64,000 nucleotides of DNA from VRUE01 sp963716735. Its GTDB lineage: Bacteria > Actinomycetota > Thermoleophilia > Solirubrobacterales > 70-9. The stretch is taken from assembly GCA_963716735.1 (NCBI GenBank), contig OY970321.1:2170001-2234000 (forward strand). The letters are read 5' to 3'. The notes beneath the pieces are model-generated. The model was not told where the DNA came from. It did not search any database and worked only from the letters and a program-made list of their open reading frames with translations. Shown in pieces: positions 49,503 through 58,206 of the stretch (the stretch's first letter is position 1; the number at the start of each line of letters is the position of its first letter). The translations under genes were made by a program, and so were the position numbers.

Positions 49503-51274
49503 CGTCTCCCCAGCGGCGCGGTCGCCCGGTAGACCCGTTCGCGCCAGGCGGCCGGCACGTAGTCGGCCAGCTGTTGGGCGAAACCCGGGTTGAAGTAGGG
49601 GTCGCCGCGCATCAGCTCGTCATACCAGCAGTCGACGAAGAGAGCGCGGTCGACGGCGTCGGTGGCGGCGCGGCGGCCGGCGGGGGTGCGGTGGTTGACG
49701 AGACGCGGCCGCGGGGCGTAGACGGACTTGAGGCCGCGCTTGGCGAACCGCTGGCATAGGTCGTAGTCCTCGTACTCGCGGCCGTAGAACTCGTTGAAGC
49801 CGTTCTCGGCCTCGAAGTCGACCCTGCGCACCAGCAGGCACTCGGCGCCGAGTGCCGAGACCTCGCGGGCGCAGGGGAGGGAGCCGTAGTAGCCGTCGCC
49901 ATCGGCAGGGAAGCCGGCCAGCATCGCGCTCGCCGGGTCGCGGAGGCCGATGGCCACACCCGCCTGGTCGACCAGGCCGTCGGGCTTGGCCAGCAGCGGG
50001 CCGACGGCGCCCACGCCCGGCAGGCCGGCGTGGAGGACGAGCTGCTCGATCCAGTCGGGCTCGGCCACCTCGACCTCTTCGTCGAGGAAGAGCAGATAGT
50101 CGCCTCCGGCCGCGGCGGCGCCGACGTTGTTGGCGCGGCCGCGGCGGAAGGCACCGGGCTCGCCGGCGATCCAGGTCACCGCCTCGGGGAGCCAGGCCGG
50201 CGCCTCCTCGCCACGCCCGATGACGATCGTCTCGAAGCTCGGATACGAGGTCAGCTCGAGCAGCGAGGTGAGGCAGCGCCGCAGGCCTCCCTCGCCGCCC
50301 CCTGTGGCGAGGACGACGCTGGCCTTGGCCTGGGGCACGGCGCCGTTGCGCGGCGCCAGGATCGCTCGGTGGGGGATCGCCGGGTGGGGGACGGCCTTGG
50401 CCTCGACGCCGAGCCGCTCGAGGTGATCGCTCACCGCCCTTGCCTGCAGCTCCTCAACCCCCGACTTCTGGTCGGTGCCGGCGGCGATGCTGCCGGGTAT
50501 CGCCCGCCAGTGGTAGAGCGTCTGCGGGATGTGGTGGATGCGCTCGGTGCGCTCGGAGACGCGCAGGAAGAACTCGAAGTCCTGGATCGTGTCGAAGGCG
50601 GGGTCGAAACCGCCGGCCGCCTCGGCGAGCGAGCGCCGGACCACCAGCAGGTGGCCGATGTACATCGCGCCGAGAGCGTAGACCGGCGACCAGTCGGGCT
50701 TGAGGAAGGGGTCGGCGCGGACGCCGTGCGCAGTCAGCTTGTCGGAATCGGAGTAGACGACGTCGAGCTCGGGATCGGCGGTGAGCGCTTGGGCGACACG
50801 CAGCAGCGCGTCGGGCGTGAGCGTGTCGTCATGGTCGAGGAAGCCGACGAACTCGCCGTCGCACATCTCCATGGCGGCGTTGGTCGCCGCCGAGATGCCG
50901 CGGTTCTCGGCGGCCGGCTCGAACTTGATCCGCGGGTCGGCGTCGGCGTAGCGCTGGACCGCCGCGTTCAGCCCAGGCTGGCCGGAGCCGTCGTCGACGA
51001 TGCACAGCTGCCACGCCGGGTAGTGCTGGGCTCGCACCGACTCGATCGCCTTGGCCAGATAGCCCAGGTCGGACTTGTAGGTCGGCATCGCCAGTGAGAT
51101 CGTCGGTTGCGACTCGAGCGCCGCGACTTCCTGCAGGGCGGCTTCGCGCTTGGCCCGGGGTCGGCTGAGGTGAAGTTCCTGTCGCAGGCGGCGGGTCAGG
51201 TCCCTGAGGCGGCGCAGGAAGGCGAAGGCGCGCGGGGGGAGAAGCGATTTGAGCGAGCGGATATCGCGTGGCAT
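49499..51274 (-). CDS. Two-domain GT2 glycosyltransferase
   Basis: 591 aa. After a basic, helical leader, domain 1 (residues about 57-290) has ISLAMPTYKSDLGYLAKAI, LCIVDDGSGQPG, NRGISAATNAAMEM, FLDHDDTLTPDAL and QDFEFFLRVSERTERI. Domain 2 (about 320-570) has KASVVLATGGGEGGLRRCL, RGRANNVGAAAAGGDYLLF, LDEEVEVAEPDWIEQL and REYEDYDLCQRFAKRG. Domain 1 keeps a D-x-D-like HDD; domain 2 has DEE and a C-terminal E-D-x-D. Tandem GT2 proteins often build alternating linkages. Confidence 0.88.
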   Translation of the reverse strand: MPRDIRSLKSLLPPRAFAFLRRLRDLTRRLRQELHLSRPRAKREAALQEVAALESQPTISLAMPTYKSDLGYLAKAIESVRAQHYPAWQLCIVDDGSGQPGLNAAVQRYADADPRIKFEPAAENRGISAATNAAMEMCDGEFVGFLDHDDTLTPDALLRVAQALTADPELDVVYSDSDKLTAHGVRADPFLKPDWSPVYALGAMYIGHLLVVRRSLAEAAGGFDPAFDTIQDFEFFLRVSERTERIHHIPQTLYHWRAIPGSIAAGTDQKSGVEELQARAVSDHLERLGVEAKAVPHPAIPHRAILAPRNGAVPQAKASVVLATGGGEGGLRRCLTSLLELTSYPSFETIVIGRGEEAPAWLPEAVTWIAGEPGAFRRGRANNVGAAAAGGDYLLFLDEEVEVAEPDWIEQLVLHAGLPGVGAVGPLLAKPDGLVDQAGVAIGLRDPASAMLAGFPADGDGYYGSLPCAREVSALGAECLLVRRVDFEAENGFNEFYGREYEDYDLCQRFAKRGLKSVYAPRPRLVNHRTPAGRRAATDAVDRALFVDCWYDELMRGDPYFNPGFAQQLADYVPAAWRERVYRATAPLGRR

Positions 51275-51277
51275 CGC

Positions 51278-51508
51278 TCAGCCTCGGCGCAGCTTCGACA
51301 GCGCGGACCGCAGCGGCCTGGTCAGCCGCCAGCTCAGCGAGGTCTCGTAGGTCTGGGCAACCTCGATGACCTGCTCTTCGAGTTCGCCGATGCGGAAGTT
51401 GCGGCGGCTGAGCTCGCGATGGAACTCCTCCCTCTGCGCGTCCAGCTCCGCCCGGTGCCGCGCCTCGGCCGCGCTCAGCTGGTCGCTCGTCTGGGTCCCG
51501 GCGCTCAT
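51278..51508 (-). CDS. Small coiled-coil protein with SWRLTRPLR tail
   Basis: 76 aa, unnamed. A charged heptad-like helix (AEARHRAELDAQREEFHREL, then IGELEEQVIEVAQTYE) is followed by SLSWRLTRPLRSALSKLRRG. The W-R-x-T-R-P-L-R motif is commonly seen joined to coiled coils at the ends of surface-glycan glycosyltransferases. Here it stands alone 3 bp before the double GT2, possibly as a separate docking or membrane-contact subunit. A TACGAT box lies 8 nt before its ATG. Confidence 0.65.
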   Translation of the reverse strand: MSAGTQTSDQLSAAEARHRAELDAQREEFHRELSRRNFRIGELEEQVIEVAQTYETSLSWRLTRPLRSALSKLRRG

Positions 51509-51516
51509 CGCGGCCT

Positions 51517-51535
51517 ATCGTAGCCACGGTAGGGT
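51517..51535. promoter_or_regulatory. Divergent -10 boxes between the GT operon and rmlA
   Basis: Minus strand: TACGAT (51522-51517), 8 nt before ATG 51508. Plus strand: TAGGGT (51530-51535), 12 nt before ATG 51548. The 39-bp gap thus serves both operons. Confidence 0.4.
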
Positions 51536-51547
51536 TGCAGCCTCGCA

Positions 51548-52624
51548 ATGGAGCCCCTGAAGGGACTTATTCTCTCCGGTGGGGCCGGCACTCGCCTGCG
51601 GCCCATCACCCACACTTCGGCGAAGCAGCTCGTGCCCGTCGCCAATAAACCCGTGCTCTTCTACGGGATCGAGGCGCTGGTCGACGCCGGTGTTACCGAG
51701 ATCGGGATCGTCATCGCGCCGGAGACCGGCGATGAGATCCGCGAGGCGGCGGGCGACGGCTCCCGGTTCGGCGCAAAGATCACCTACATCGTTCAGGACG
51801 AGCCGGCCGGGCTCGCCCACGCCGTACTCACCGCCGAGGAGTTCATCGGCGGCTCGCCCTTCGTCATGTACCTCGGCGACAACCTGCTCGCCGATGGTCT
51901 GCGTGGCTTGGTCGCTACCTTCCGCGAGGCCGGGCCCGACGCGCTGATCCTGCTGACGCCGGTCGCCGACCCCAGCTCCTACGGCGTCGCCGAGCTCGAC
52001 GGCGACCACGTCGTCCGCCTGGTCGAGAAGCCGAAAGACCCGCCCTCAAACCTCGCCCTGGTCGGCGTCTACCTCTTCGGCCCGCCGATCTTCGAGGCGG
52101 CCCGTGCGCTGAAGCCCTCCTGGCGGGGCGAGCTGGAGATCACCGAGGCGATCCAGAGCCTGATCGAGGACGGCCACAAGGTGCAGTCGGAGGTGGTCAG
52201 CGGCTGGTGGAAGGACACCGGCCAGCTCGCCGACATGCTCGAGGCCAACAGGCTCGTCCTCGAGGAGATCGAGACACGCCTCGACGGCGAGATCGACGAG
52301 GACTCGAAGGTCGAGGGCAGGGTCGTGGTCGAGGCGGGGGCGACGCTGAGCGGATCGGTTGTGCGCGGCCCGGCCGTGATCGGCGCCGGCGCCAAGATTG
52401 AGGGCGCCTACGTCGGCCCCTACACCTCGATCGGCGAGAACGTGAAGATCTGCCGCTCCGAAATCGAGCACTCGATCGTCCTTGCCGGCTCCGTCGTCGA
52501 AGACCTCGGCACCCGCATGGAGGCCAGCCTGCTTGGCCGCGAAGTCAAGCTGACCCGCAGCGACGGCATGCCGAAGACGCTGCGGATGCTGGTCGGCGAC
52601 AAATCCGAGATCAAGATCATCTGA
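51548..52624 (+). CDS. rmlA: Glucose-1-phosphate thymidylyltransferase, long form
   Basis: 358 aa. The nucleotidyltransferase domain starts with GLILSGGAGTRLRPITHTSAKQLVPV (the G-G-x-G-T-R-L-x-P and K signature, given in part). YLGDNLLADG and LVEKPKDPPSNLALVGVYLF follow, then GWWKDTGQ. A C-terminal left-handed beta-helix (from about residue 245; VVVEAGATLSGSVV, IGAGAKIEGAYVG) makes it longer than the enteric RmlA (about 290 aa), as in StrD-type homologues. It makes dTDP-glucose, step 1 of dTDP-L-rhamnose synthesis. First gene of rmlA-D-B-C. Confidence 0.93.
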   Translation: MEPLKGLILSGGAGTRLRPITHTSAKQLVPVANKPVLFYGIEALVDAGVTEIGIVIAPETGDEIREAAGDGSRFGAKITYIVQDEPAGLAHAVLTAEEFIGGSPFVMYLGDNLLADGLRGLVATFREAGPDALILLTPVADPSSYGVAELDGDHVVRLVEKPKDPPSNLALVGVYLFGPPIFEAARALKPSWRGELEITEAIQSLIEDGHKVQSEVVSGWWKDTGQLADMLEANRLVLEEIETRLDGEIDEDSKVEGRVVVEAGATLSGSVVRGPAVIGAGAKIEGAYVGPYTSIGENVKICRSEIEHSIVLAGSVVEDLGTRMEASLLGREVKLTRSDGMPKTLRMLVGDKSEIKII

Positions 52625-52637
52625 TGGGCGCTGGGCG

Positions 52638-53492
52638 ATGAAGCTGCTGGTCACCGGTGCGGCCGGGATGCTGGGCCGCGACGTGATGCTCGCCGCGGGT
52701 AACGCCGGCCACCAGGTGGTCGGCTATGGCCACGCCGAGCTCGACGTCGCCGACGGGCCGGCGGTCGGCGCCAAGATCGAGGGCGAGCGTCCCGACGTCG
52801 TCATCAATTGCGCCGCCTGGACCGACGTCGACGGCGCCGAGGGGGCCGAGCGGGAGGCAACGCGGATCAACGGGGAGGGGGCCGGCAACGTCGCCGCGGC
52901 CGCCGCCGCGGTCGGCGCCTCGGTCGTCTACGTCGGCAGCGACTACGTCTTCGACGGCAGCAAGGGCGCGCCCTACGTCGAAACCGACCAGACCGCGCCG
53001 CTCTCCGCCTACGGGCGCAGCAAGCTGGCCGGCGAGGAGGCGACCCGCGTCGCCAACAAGCGCCACTTCATCGTCCGCTCCGCCTGGCTCTTCGGCACCG
53101 GCGGCACCAACTTCGTCGAGACGATGCTTCGCCTCGCCGCCGACCACGGTGAGGTCCTCGTCGTCCGCGACCAGGTCGGCTCGCCGACCTACACCTGGCA
53201 CCTCGCCTACGGCATCGTCCGCCTGATCGAGGGGGTCGAGTTCGGCATCCACCACATGGCAGCCGCGGGCAGTTGCTCCTGGTATGAGTTCGCCCGCGAG
53301 ATCTTCGAGCAGGCGCACGTCGAGTGCAAAGTGATGTCGGCGACCACCGAGATGCTCGGCCGCCCGGCCCCCCGCCCCGCCTACTCGGCGCTGACGAGCC
53401 AGCGCCGGCACGCGATCGAGCTGCCCTCCTGGCAGGACGGCCTCGCCGCCTACCTCTCCCAGCGCAGCGCCGAGGCGGAGGCCGCGGCATGA
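52638..53492 (+). CDS. rmlD: dTDP-4-dehydrorhamnose reductase
   Basis: 284 aa SDR. LLVTGAAGMLGRDVMLAA, GHAELDVADGPAV, VINCAAWTDVDGAE, VGSDYVFDGSKGAPYVETD, catalytic YGRSKLAGEE, VRSAWLFGTGGTNFVETML and DQVGSPTYTWHLA are all RmlD hallmarks. It performs the last step, reducing the 4-keto sugar to dTDP-L-rhamnose with NAD(P)H. Lies 13 bp after rmlA and overlaps rmlB as ATGA. Confidence 0.94.
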   Translation: MKLLVTGAAGMLGRDVMLAAGNAGHQVVGYGHAELDVADGPAVGAKIEGERPDVVINCAAWTDVDGAEGAEREATRINGEGAGNVAAAAAAVGASVVYVGSDYVFDGSKGAPYVETDQTAPLSAYGRSKLAGEEATRVANKRHFIVRSAWLFGTGGTNFVETMLRLAADHGEVLVVRDQVGSPTYTWHLAYGIVRLIEGVEFGIHHMAAAGSCSWYEFAREIFEQAHVECKVMSATTEMLGRPAPRPAYSALTSQRRHAIELPSWQDGLAAYLSQRSAEAEAAA

Positions 53493-54472
53493 AGATCCTC
53501 GTCACCGGCGCCGCCGGCTTCATCGGCTCGACCTACGTGCGCCTCGTCGGCGGCGACCACGAGGTGCGGGTGCTCGACAAGCTGACCTACGCCGGTCGCC
53601 GCGAGAACCTGCCGGAGGGAACCGACCTGGTCGTCGGCGGGATCGAGGACCCGGCGGTCGTGCGCGAGGCGATGGAGGGCTGCGACGCGGTCGTCAACTT
53701 CGCCGCCGAGTCGCACGTCGACCGCTCGATCGACGACCAGGACGCCTTCGCCCGCACCCACGTGATCGGCACCGGCACGCTGCTCGATGCCGCCCGTGAG
53801 CTGGGGGTCGACCGCTACCTGCAGGTCTCCACCGACGAGGTCTACGGCTCGATCGATTCGGGCTCCTTCACCGAGACCTCGCCGCTCGACCCCTCCTCGC
53901 CCTACTCGGCGACCAAGGCGGCCGGGGACCTGCTCGTCTCCGCCCATTTCCACACCTACGGGACCGAGGCCTCGATCGTGCGCGGCTCGAACAACTACGG
54001 GCCGCGCCAGTACCCCGAGAAGCTGATCCCGCTGATGGTGTTGAACGCAATCCACGGCGACTCGCTGCCGGTCTATGGAGACGGGCGGCAGGTACGCAAC
54101 TGGCTCTACGTCGAGGACTTCTGCCGTGGCATCCACGCCGTGTTGATGAAGGGTCGCCCCGGCGAGGCCTACAACGTCGGCGGCCCCGACGAGTGCGAGA
54201 ACATCGAGGTGGTGAAGCGGGTGATCGAGCTGAGCGGTGCCGCGGAGTCGCAGATCGAGTACGTCACCGACCGCCCCGGCCACGACCGTCGCTACTCGCT
54301 CTCCTCCGAGAAGCTGCGCGCCGAGCTCGGCTGGGAGGCGCAGGTGCACTTCGCCGAGGGCCTCGAGCGGACCGTGAGCTGGTACCGCGACAACAAGGAA
54401 TGGTGGGGCCCAATCCGCTCCGGCGAGTACCGGGCCTACTACGAGAAGCAGTACGGCAAAGCGCTCGGCTGA
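53489..54472 (+). CDS. rmlB: dTDP-glucose 4,6-dehydratase
   Basis: 327 aa extended SDR. ILVTGAAGFIGSTYVR, LDKLTYAGRRENL, NFAAESHVDRSIDD, QVSTDEVYGSI, active-site YSATKAAGDLLV, RGSNNYGPRQYPEKLIPL, RNWLYVEDFCRGIHAVL and DRPGHDRRYSL. The TDE acid/base residues of RmlB (T-D-E in STDEVYG) and Tyr-Lys are all present. Converts dTDP-glucose to the 4-keto-6-deoxy sugar. ATGA and TGATG overlaps on each side mark tight coupling. Confidence 0.95.
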   Translation: MKILVTGAAGFIGSTYVRLVGGDHEVRVLDKLTYAGRRENLPEGTDLVVGGIEDPAVVREAMEGCDAVVNFAAESHVDRSIDDQDAFARTHVIGTGTLLDAARELGVDRYLQVSTDEVYGSIDSGSFTETSPLDPSSPYSATKAAGDLLVSAHFHTYGTEASIVRGSNNYGPRQYPEKLIPLMVLNAIHGDSLPVYGDGRQVRNWLYVEDFCRGIHAVLMKGRPGEAYNVGGPDECENIEVVKRVIELSGAAESQIEYVTDRPGHDRRYSLSSEKLRAELGWEAQVHFAEGLERTVSWYRDNKEWWGPIRSGEYRAYYEKQYGKALG

Positions 54473-55020
54473 TGCCGCGGCGGTTGGAGACCAAGCTCGA
54501 CGGCGTCGTCCTGCTCGAGCCCGAGGTCCACGGCGACGATCGCGGCTTCATGGTCGAGACCTATAGGCGCGACACCTGGGCAGAGCTCGGTATCGACGTC
54601 GAGTTCGTCCAGCACAACCATTCGCGCTCCTCAAGAGGAACGTTGCGTGGCCTTCATTTCCAGACCGAGCCGGGCCAGGCGAAGCTGGTCCGCTGCCCGC
54701 GCGGCAAGATCTTCGACGTCGCCGTCGACCTGCGCCGTGCCTCGCCCACCTACGGTCAGTGGGAAGGACACGAGCTCGACGACGAGACCCACCGCCAGCT
54801 CTTCGTCCCCGTCGGCTTCGGCCACGGCTTCGCCGTCCTCAGCGACGTCGCCGACGTCACCTACCTCTGCTCGAGCACCTACGACCCGGCGACCGAGTCC
54901 GGCATCGCCTGGGACGACCCCGACGTCGGAGTCGAGTGGCCGGTCGACGACCCCCTGCTGAGCGAGCGCGACAAGCAGGCCCCGGCGCTTAGCGAAGTAG
55001 CCGAGTCACTGCTGTTCTAG
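54472..55020 (+). CDS. rmlC: dTDP-4-dehydrorhamnose 3,5-epimerase
   Basis: 182 aa cupin. VVLLEPEVHGDDRGFMVETY, FVQHNHSRSSRGTLRGLHFQ (catalytic His of RGLHFQ), LVRCPRGKIFDVAVDLRR, FVPVGFGHGFAVLSD, TYLCSSTYDPATESGI and WDDPDVGVEWPV. Epimerises C3 and C5 of the keto sugar. Its TAG stop shares the four bases CTAG (55017-55020) with the stop of the convergent GT4-GT2 gene. Confidence 0.95.
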   Translation: MPRRLETKLDGVVLLEPEVHGDDRGFMVETYRRDTWAELGIDVEFVQHNHSRSSRGTLRGLHFQTEPGQAKLVRCPRGKIFDVAVDLRRASPTYGQWEGHELDDETHRQLFVPVGFGHGFAVLSDVADVTYLCSSTYDPATESGIAWDDPDVGVEWPVDDPLLSERDKQAPALSEVAESLLF

Positions 55021-57323
55021 CTCTGGGGGTATCCAGCCAAGATTCTGCGGCGAAGGCCGCGCAGGCTCCGCCTCGCGGCTTCCGACCAAAGATGTTTCAC
55101 ACGCACCGTCCCAAGGGCGACCTGCGGATCGCTTGTCGCCAGCACCTGCTCGTGCCAGGCAACGGTATCCGCGTAGTGTTGTTCATGCCAGGCATTGGCG
55201 TCGGCCAGCGTCTTCTCTGCCCACTCGGCGACCTCGTCGTGCGCGCGCTGCAGGAACTCCAAATCTTCGTTCGGTGCGGCAAATGCGACGAGGCACTCCC
55301 AGAGCGCTATTCGCTCGCTGCGGTCCAGTTCGACGTCGACGAGAATCTCGTCGACGATCCGGCGACGCAGCCGGAACTTTTGGGCGGGGTCTTTCGTAAG
55401 CGTGGCGAGTCGACCTCCGACTTCGGTCCGGTACCAGAACAGCGGCCGTGGAACGACATCTATGTCGAAGCCGGCGAAGGCGATCTTGGCCAGCGTCTCC
55501 CAGTCCTCGTGTGGGGAGTTGGGGTCGGTCTCAAAGCCACCCACGGCGCGGAGGGCGTCCGTTCGGTAGAGGGCGCAGGTGTCACCGAAGACATTCTCAA
55601 GGGGCGCCACGATGCGGGGACCTCCGGTGGGGGCATAGCGGAAGGCGTAGGACTCGGTCTCGATGTCGGCCTCGTTCACGAAAGCGAGGGTCTGACACGT
55701 CGCCACATCACGCGAAGGATCGGTCTGGACTGCCCCCAGTAACGTTTCTACCAACTCTGGATGTGCGACATTGTCGGAGTCGAATGGAAGGAAGTGCGAG
55801 CCATTGGCGAGCTCGAGACAGCGGTTTCGGGCCGCGCCCGGTCCGGCGTTTTCTTGGCGCAGGAAGGTCCACTCTGGATAGCGTGCCTCCAAGGCATCGA
55901 AGACCTCGGCGGCGCTCGGATCGGTAGAGCCGTCATCGATCACAAAGACCTCATCGGGTTGATGCGTTTGACCGGCAATCGAATCCAACGCCGATGGAAG
56001 GAACGCCGCGTGGTTGTAGTGGGTGACCGCCACGGAGACAGTCGCTCCCTCAGGTGGTTTCGGGGTGTAGCTCAGTCGTTCTTGGTGAAAGCGCGCTACG
56101 GCCTCTCGATAGCTCGCCTCCACCCCGTCGTTCCAGCGCTCGTGGTCGCACACCTCGGAGACCTCCCGTCGAAGCCGACGCTCGTTGTCGGGGTCGGCAG
56201 CAAGCCGCTCCGATATTGAGGTGGACAAGTCCGCAGCCGTGGGATCGAAAAGCCAGTTTTGCCTGGCTTCGCAATGCCGTACGACCTCGGGTATGCCCCC
56301 GGCATGCGCCGCGATGAACGGGATCCGATTGGCGATGCACTCCGCAACCGTGAAGCCGAAAGTCTCGCTCTGGGAGGCGATGATGGCCAGCGTGTCGCCG
56401 CTTGCCAACTTTGCCAAGGCTGCCTCCCGGTCCAGCTCATCCTCGATCTCAAAAGGCCGGTCTCCTAGGCGCTCGCGGATGATCTCGCTCGCGCTCCGCC
56501 CGTCCATCCTCGTATCGCGGCCGAGGAAGACGACCGGAAGCTTCTCTGGCACCGAATCCAGCGCGTCGAGGAAGATGTCCAGGCCCTTGCGCCGCTCCAG
56601 CCGCCCGAAGAAGGCGAGCTTGCATAGTTCGGCCGTTTGTATGGTCGGCTCTGGCTCTGGATCTGGGAAGGGGTAGGTGACGAGAACATCGTCCCGAACT
56701 TCCCATCCGATGGAGCGGGTGTCCTCGACCATGTAGTGGGAAGGGCTGAGCTGCAGGTCGGCTCGCTCGAAGGCGTAGCGCTCGCACCACTCGAGCTTCA
56801 GGTCCCACGGCGACTTACGGTCGGCGAGGTTGCCCCGGCGCTGCCAATCGGTCGTGCTGTGGAGCTTCACCGCGAGCGCCACATCGTCGAAGGCCAGGCC
56901 GGATCGTTTGGCCTGGGCGCTTCGAAGCCCGAGAGCACGCCAATCGTGGAACTCGATGATGTCGAAGGAATGCTCAGCATTGAGCCCTTCCAGTGCTTCC
57001 ATCGCCAGCTGGCTGAGGTGGAGGTCGTGCATGCCGTCGCCGTAGCTGTGGATGTCCGCCCAGGCCGGTGCTGGAAGTTCTTCCAGCCAGGTGAATGTCA
57101 CTCCCTCGGAGGCCATCCTCGCGGGCATCTCCGCCATCGCCTGCTCGTCGTCCGCCGCGCCGCAGAACAGCACGTGCACCTCCCAACCTCGCTTCGCGAG
57201 GAGTCGGCTCATCAGCCAGAAGTGAGTGCCGATCCCGCCGTTGCGGATGACGCTCACGAAGTCGGTGGTCACAAAGCAGATGCTGGGTGCACCCTCTTTT
57301 TGCCGGACCTCGGTCGGAGCCAT
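55017..57323 (-). CDS. Bifunctional GT4-GT2 glycosyltransferase with helical tail
   Basis: 768 aa. The GT4 half (residues 1-430) has CFVTTDFVSVIRNGGIGTHFWLMSR (in part), FFGRLERRKGLDIFLDAL, SQSETFGFTVAECIANRIPFI (in part; E-x7-E) and AGGIPEVVRH. The GT2 half (about 445-660) has VSVAVTHYNHAAFLPSALDS, VFVIDDGSTDPSAAEVF, NAGPGAARNRCLELANG and the D-x-D motif LPFDSDNVAH, then HEDWETLAKI. A helical tail ends LWSEAARRSLRGLRRRI. Start 57323 lies 2 nt after the methyltransferase stop. Two sugar transfers by one polypeptide are implied. Confidence 0.88.
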   Translation of the reverse strand: MAPTEVRQKEGAPSICFVTTDFVSVIRNGGIGTHFWLMSRLLAKRGWEVHVLFCGAADDEQAMAEMPARMASEGVTFTWLEELPAPAWADIHSYGDGMHDLHLSQLAMEALEGLNAEHSFDIIEFHDWRALGLRSAQAKRSGLAFDDVALAVKLHSTTDWQRRGNLADRKSPWDLKLEWCERYAFERADLQLSPSHYMVEDTRSIGWEVRDDVLVTYPFPDPEPEPTIQTAELCKLAFFGRLERRKGLDIFLDALDSVPEKLPVVFLGRDTRMDGRSASEIIRERLGDRPFEIEDELDREAALAKLASGDTLAIIASQSETFGFTVAECIANRIPFIAAHAGGIPEVVRHCEARQNWLFDPTAADLSTSISERLAADPDNERRLRREVSEVCDHERWNDGVEASYREAVARFHQERLSYTPKPPEGATVSVAVTHYNHAAFLPSALDSIAGQTHQPDEVFVIDDGSTDPSAAEVFDALEARYPEWTFLRQENAGPGAARNRCLELANGSHFLPFDSDNVAHPELVETLLGAVQTDPSRDVATCQTLAFVNEADIETESYAFRYAPTGGPRIVAPLENVFGDTCALYRTDALRAVGGFETDPNSPHEDWETLAKIAFAGFDIDVVPRPLFWYRTEVGGRLATLTKDPAQKFRLRRRIVDEILVDVELDRSERIALWECLVAFAAPNEDLEFLQRAHDEVAEWAEKTLADANAWHEQHYADTVAWHEQVLATSDPQVALGTVRVKHLWSEAARRSLRGLRRRILAGYPQS

Positions 57324-57325
57324 CG

Positions 57326-58060
57326 TCAGGCGCATCCGTCGCGGACTCTCTTCGGCGATGCCATATAGAGAGTCGCCCGGCCGTTCCAGTAGCTGGCGAC
57401 ATTGCGCACATCGAACCCGGCGGCCTCCAAAAGCGCGCTGACATAGTCGCGGGTGAAAAACCACCACCAGGCCTCGTAGGGGTTCCAACCCTCGCGCTGC
57501 AGATCCCACTCCTCGCCGACCGCGTGGTTCACGCCGTACGCAAACGGCGCCCCGTTTTCGCGCAGCCACTCACCGAGAATGACACGCTGACTGTCGGTCA
57601 TCGCCGGAACGAGCAGCGCCGTGCCCGGTTCGACGCTGATGGCTCCGGCGGAGGTGGCGACGGTCTCGGGCATCGTCGCCGTGCCCAGTATCAGGGTCCC
57701 CCGAACTAGTGCGCACAGGTTGCGCAGCGTGCGCAACGGTTCGGGACAGTGGTAGAGGACACCGCTGCAATGGACGGCGTCGAAGGAGCCGACTTTGTCT
57801 ACGAGCGCGTGATCGTCGACGCTGCCGTGAATGCAGCGTACGCCCGCCACACCGTGTTCCTCCAGCCGAGACTCGAAGGCTCCCCAGAGATCTTCGGGGC
57901 CGCCCTCGGGCGCGATGTCGATCATCGTCAGGTCGGTGGCACCGGCAGCAGCAGCAACGGTGACTTGCTCATTCACCACCCCCCAAAGACCGCCCACCTC
58001 GGCAAAGGAGCTACCAGAAGCAACCGCCGCGATCCAGCTCTCCCTGAGGCCGTCTCCCAC
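57326..58060 (-). CDS. SAM-dependent methyltransferase-like protein
   Basis: 244 aa from a GTG start. SWIAAVASGSSFAEVGGLWG replaces the usual helix before motif I (FAEVGG), and MIDIAPEGGPEDLWGAF, IHGSVDDHALVDKVGSFDAV and HCSGVLYHCPEPLRTLRNLC are the following methyltransferase motifs. The C-terminal part, ENGAPFAYGVNHAVGEEWD and NPYEAWWWFFTRDYVSALLEAAGF, is typical of sugar or small-molecule O-methyltransferase-like proteins. Heads the two-gene unit with the GT4-GT2 enzyme. Confidence 0.82.
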   Translation of the reverse strand: MGDGLRESWIAAVASGSSFAEVGGLWGVVNEQVTVAAAAGATDLTMIDIAPEGGPEDLWGAFESRLEEHGVAGVRCIHGSVDDHALVDKVGSFDAVHCSGVLYHCPEPLRTLRNLCALVRGTLILGTATMPETVATSAGAISVEPGTALLVPAMTDSQRVILGEWLRENGAPFAYGVNHAVGEEWDLQREGWNPYEAWWWFFTRDYVSALLEAAGFDVRNVASYWNGRATLYMASPKRVRDGCA

Positions 58061-58206
58061 GCTGAGAACCTAGCGCATCCGCAAGGGAAATCAGTACAAC
58101 TAAAAAAACAAGTTAGTACGCCAAAGACGTTTCGATCATGTTGCCGTGCTCTACTTTTGCGCCGCGCCAGAGCACTGCTCGACCCGCTTCGGCGGTCTTG
58201 TCGTTT
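58061..58206. other. AT-richer intergenic region with two small inverted repeats
   Basis: 146 bp with no gene. It holds a 7-bp stem GTGCTCT/AGAGCAC (58146-58152 with 58169-58175) and a bulged repeat GTACAACT/AGTTAGTAC around an A-run (58094-58101 with 58111-58119). On the minus strand the second is followed by a T-run inside its loop, so it may act as a weak terminator for the upstream gene or as an operator for the next one. Confidence 0.45.
58067..58072 (-). promoter_or_regulatory. -10 box of the methyltransferase/GT4-GT2 operon
   Basis: TAGGTT on the minus strand, 6 nt before GTG 58060; leaderless type. Confidence 0.5.

Noticed and set aside
55017..55020. Shared CTAG between the rmlC and GT4-GT2 stops as a regulatory feature
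   Set aside because: CTAG gives TAG on both strands by symmetry; sharing it is a compact convergent end and needs no further explanation.
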